From positions 1 to 7,345 of the forward strand of contig SHYF01000080.1 in the NCBI GenBank assembly GCA_009692985.1: a stretch of DNA of 7,345 bases, written 5' to 3'. The notes beneath the pieces are model-generated. The model was given only the letters and a program-made list of their open reading frames with translations, was not told where the DNA came from and did no database searches. This stretch comes from Dehalococcoidia bacterium. Lineage in GTDB: Bacteria; Chloroflexota; Dehalococcoidia; Lucifugimonadales; SHYF01. The translations under genes were made by a program, and so were the position numbers. Below, one piece after another: positions 5,744 to 7,345 of this stretch (positions are counted from its first letter, which is position 1; every line of letters begins with the position of its first letter).

Positions 5744-5763
5744 CTTGGGCCCATCTTGGGCCC
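5744..5763 (+). repeat. Tandem CTTGGGCCC pair, also able to form a hairpin
   Basis: CTTGGGCCC occurs at 5744-5752 and again at 5755-5763, an 11-base period. Because GGGCCC is self-complementary, the two copies can also pair as a six-base stem with a five-base loop. It lies between the second dehydrogenase gene and the YHS gene, just before the latter's ribosome-binding site. It could be a small regulatory hairpin, a protein site with one-turn spacing, or chance. Confidence 0.4.
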
Positions 5764-5786
5764 GGATAGAAACAGGAGAGTGACCG

Positions 5787-5996
5787 ATGGCCAGGGATCC
5801 AGTTTGCGGCAAAGAGATCGACGAGGCAGCGGTGCGGGCCGTCACGGGCCAGACAGCGTACGGTGCCCCAGAGGTGGACCCCACCAAGGGCACGCGACGG
5901 TTCCACGAAGGCGTTTGGTACTACTTCGACACCCTGGACTGCCGGAGCAAGTTCCTGGCCAGCCCAGACACATATATCAAGAAGGCCGCCAGCTAG
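5787..5996 (+). CDS. Small YHS-domain protein
   Basis: This 69-residue protein is a single YHS domain, a fold thought to bind metals and often found in metal-handling proteins or attached to oxidoreductases. The signature DPVCGKEI (4-11) carries C7. The second half reads GVWYYFDTLDCRSKFLASPDTY (from 42), with C52, the F of the .KF. segment and the P..Y end conserved. The common FCS..C is FDT..C here, and the Met after VCG is Lys. AGGAG near 5774 gives a good ribosome-binding site. It follows the second dehydrogenase gene by 59 bases on the same strand and may be co-transcribed. It has no signal peptide or membrane segment. The family is clear from the motifs; any role with the dehydrogenases is inference. 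Confidence 0.85.
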   Translation: MARDPVCGKEIDEAAVRAVTGQTAYGAPEVDPTKGTRRFHEGVWYYFDTLDCRSKFLASPDTYIKKAAS

Positions 5997-6041
5997 TGTC
6001 CTGTTTTATCAGTACCTTGAATAATCCTGGGGGTTGCCACT

Positions 6042-6657
6042 TCAATCCTCGGAGTGTTGCTTGGCCGTAACGCCAAGGAGATAGGCGCCGTACGCCACAA
6101 GCCAGAGCAATATTGGGTATACAATCCATCGCTCTATACCGCCAGAGCCGAGCACCCGGTACATCGGCGTGGCCTCGTCCCAAAGAGAGACCGCCACGCT
6201 GACCAACACGACTGCTCCCATCGCGGCGGAAATGTACCGGAACACGCCGTGCTGCACCCTGGCCGCCACGATGCCGGAGAGGCCCCCGAATACGAAGACA
6301 AGCGTAGCGGAATAGAAATGAACGTCTCTTGGTGAGACGGAAAGACTCCAACTCCGACCGTGCCAAGTCCAAGAAGGGCTATGGGCATGGCAACCCAGCC
6401 GATACGTAAGACTCGGTGGAGCAGGTAGGCGGCGGCCAGGATCACGGCCCGCTGATGATCATGCTTGCGTTGAAAATGATCGCTGAGGGCTGCAATAAAG
6501 TGCCGTCCGGTCGCTTGGCACCGAGGTCGCTGATGTCATTGGTGTGCGTGGAGTAGAGATCGGAGTAGGACGCCTCAGATGTGATGATGCCCATGAGCAT
6601 GGTGGCGCCTGCTATCAGCAGTAAAGTTCCTGCAACAGTTGAGTAGTTCTTGGTCAC
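6042..6657 (-). pseudogene. DUF998-like membrane protein gene broken by two frameshifts
   Basis: Three minus-strand frames join into one roughly 205-residue DUF998-type membrane protein, the usual family length. Frame one (from GTG 6657) carries NDISDLGAKRP (40-50) and IFNASMIISGP, then stops at 6444-6442. Frame two resumes at 6445 with VILAAAYLLHRVLR and GLGTVGVGVFP, and is lost near 6338. Frame three resumes at 6338 with VSPRDVHFYSATLVF and FGGLSGIVAARVQ, and runs through two more hydrophobic stretches to TGA at 6042. Each junction needs a one-base step back (or one missing base), and both occur at CCG followed by T. No slippery heptamer is visible. GTGA at 6657-6654 overlaps the stop of the transporter gene upstream. 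The gene is a recent pseudogene or contains two sequencing or assembly errors. Confidence 0.8.
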
Positions 6658-7345
6658 TTCGCCTCTTCAGACACACTCAGCAGTGCTGGGTAAGCAAGGA
6701 CAACAACAACCATAACCAGGATCAAGCCGGCGCCGCCAAGAACCATGGGGAACCAGAGCCCTATCTGGTCGCCCAGAGCAGAAAACCCCATGATGCCCAG
6801 CGGCATGGCACCCCAAGTTAGCATCCACAGGCTCAGCACACGTCCACGGATTTCCACTGGGGAGAGCCGTTGCACCAGCGTCTGATTGATGGTGAAAAAC
6901 GGCCCTCCGGCAAGACCTATCAAAAAGAGAGCGCCAAGGGCCAGGTACATGCCTCGCACAAGCCCTAACGCGATGAGCGACACCCCAGACATGATCCCAA
7001 GCACAAACATCCACCGGCCCAAGGGCGCTCCTGACCTCAGATTGGCCACAACCCCGTTTCCCACAAAAGACCCCAGCGCCATCATAGCCATCAATAGGCC
7101 CAAGCCAGAGGCGGGGACTTGTAGTGTCTCCGCCGCAAACTTCGGCAATAACACCTGGTACGATTGCCCAAGAACCACAGCTGCCAGGGCCAGAATTATT
7201 AGTACCATTATCGTACGGCTAGCCCTAATGGCCCGAATGCCTGTAGCCATCTCCGCAAGCACGTTCCAGTTGCGCTTGGCTCTATCCACACCCTTGGCAG
7301 AAGGCACCAACGTAATCACTCCCGCCGACAACCCGTACAACAGCG
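6654..7345 (-). CDS. Major facilitator superfamily transporter, C-terminal half
   Basis: About 230 residues remain. The frame is open at the right window edge, so the N-terminal half lies beyond it. After a basic cytoplasmic linker (GVDRAKRNWN...IRAIRASR) come six probable membrane helices, the expected TM7-TM12. They start at TIMVLIILALAAVVLGQSY, GLGLLMAMMALGSFVG, WMFVLGIMSGVSLIALGLV, MYLALGALFLIGLAGGPFF, LSLWMLTWGAMPLGIMGF and FPMVLGGAGLILVMVVVV. SPVEIRGRVLSLWMLTWGA before TM11 is typical of the EntS-like MFS_3 exporter group. The protein sits in the inner membrane and probably exports a small molecule by proton antiport; the substrate is unknown. Its stop overlaps the start of the DUF998-like gene by four bases, so the two were translated together. 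Confidence 0.9.
   Translation of the reverse strand, partial: LLYGLSAGVITLVPSAKGVDRAKRNWNVLAEMATGIRAIRASRTIMVLIILALAAVVLGQSYQVLLPKFAAETLQVPASGLGLLMAMMALGSFVGNGVVANLRSGAPLGRWMFVLGIMSGVSLIALGLVRGMYLALGALFLIGLAGGPFFTINQTLVQRLSPVEIRGRVLSLWMLTWGAMPLGIMGFSALGDQIGLWFPMVLGGAGLILVMVVVVLAYPALLSVSEEAK

Noticed and set aside
5977..6372. 131-codon minus-strand frame across the DUF998-like region
   Set aside because: It is Arg-rich and not hydrophobic. The other two frames in this region give the DUF998 sequence once the frameshifts are allowed.
6338..6445. Programmed frameshifting in the DUF998-like gene
   Set aside because: No slippery heptamer or downstream pseudoknot is visible at either junction, and two shifts in one short gene would be exceptional. 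Decay or sequence error is simpler.

Overview
The window comes from a bacterial chromosome of moderately high G+C. The best guess at origin is an uncultivated member of Chloroflexota, such as the Dehalococcoidia/SAR202 group. This rests on the gene mix (molybdenum hydroxylase, paired acyl-CoA dehydrogenases, riboswitch-controlled thiamine genes) and on a GGGGG/CCCCC hairpin repeat of a kind I associate with those genomes. No rRNA or marker gene in the window confirms it.

Layout, left to right. The 3' end of a molybdopterin-binding hydroxylase large subunit (1-330) is followed by a tiny two-helix membrane protein gene (414-593). Next comes a thiamine operon on the plus strand: promoter (634-662), TPP riboswitch (683-778), intrinsic terminator (795-827), a short leader ORF overlapping a hairpin repeat (843-968), then thiG, thiE and thiS tightly packed to 2610. 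On the minus strand lie a second tiny membrane protein gene (2665-2820), which looks like a diverged relative of the first, and a tRNA-Gln(TTG) gene with encoded CCA (2920-2993). A plus-strand promoter candidate at 3107-3135 precedes an apparent catabolic operon: two consecutive acyl-CoA dehydrogenase-family genes (3245-4450 and 4543-5727), separated by a perfect 12-bp inverted repeat, then a small YHS-domain protein gene (5787-5996). The right end is a minus-strand unit: a major facilitator transporter (enters from beyond 7345, ends at 6654) overlapping by four bases a DUF998-like membrane protein gene (6657-6042) that is broken into three frames.

How the parts work together. ThiS carries sulfur as a C-terminal thiocarboxylate to ThiG, which makes the thiazole phosphate. 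ThiE joins thiazole phosphate to the pyrimidine to give thiamine phosphate. The TPP riboswitch with its terminator would shut the operon off when thiamine pyrophosphate is plentiful. The two acyl-CoA dehydrogenase-like proteins have complementary sets of family motifs, which suggests one heteromeric alpha2beta2 flavoenzyme acting on an unidentified acyl-CoA.

I did not find a clear new defence system, CRISPR array, insertion sequence or phage. The points most worth a second look are the complementary dehydrogenase pair, the doubly frameshifted DUF998 gene, the pair of related mini membrane proteins, and the repeat plus leader ORF between the riboswitch terminator and thiG.
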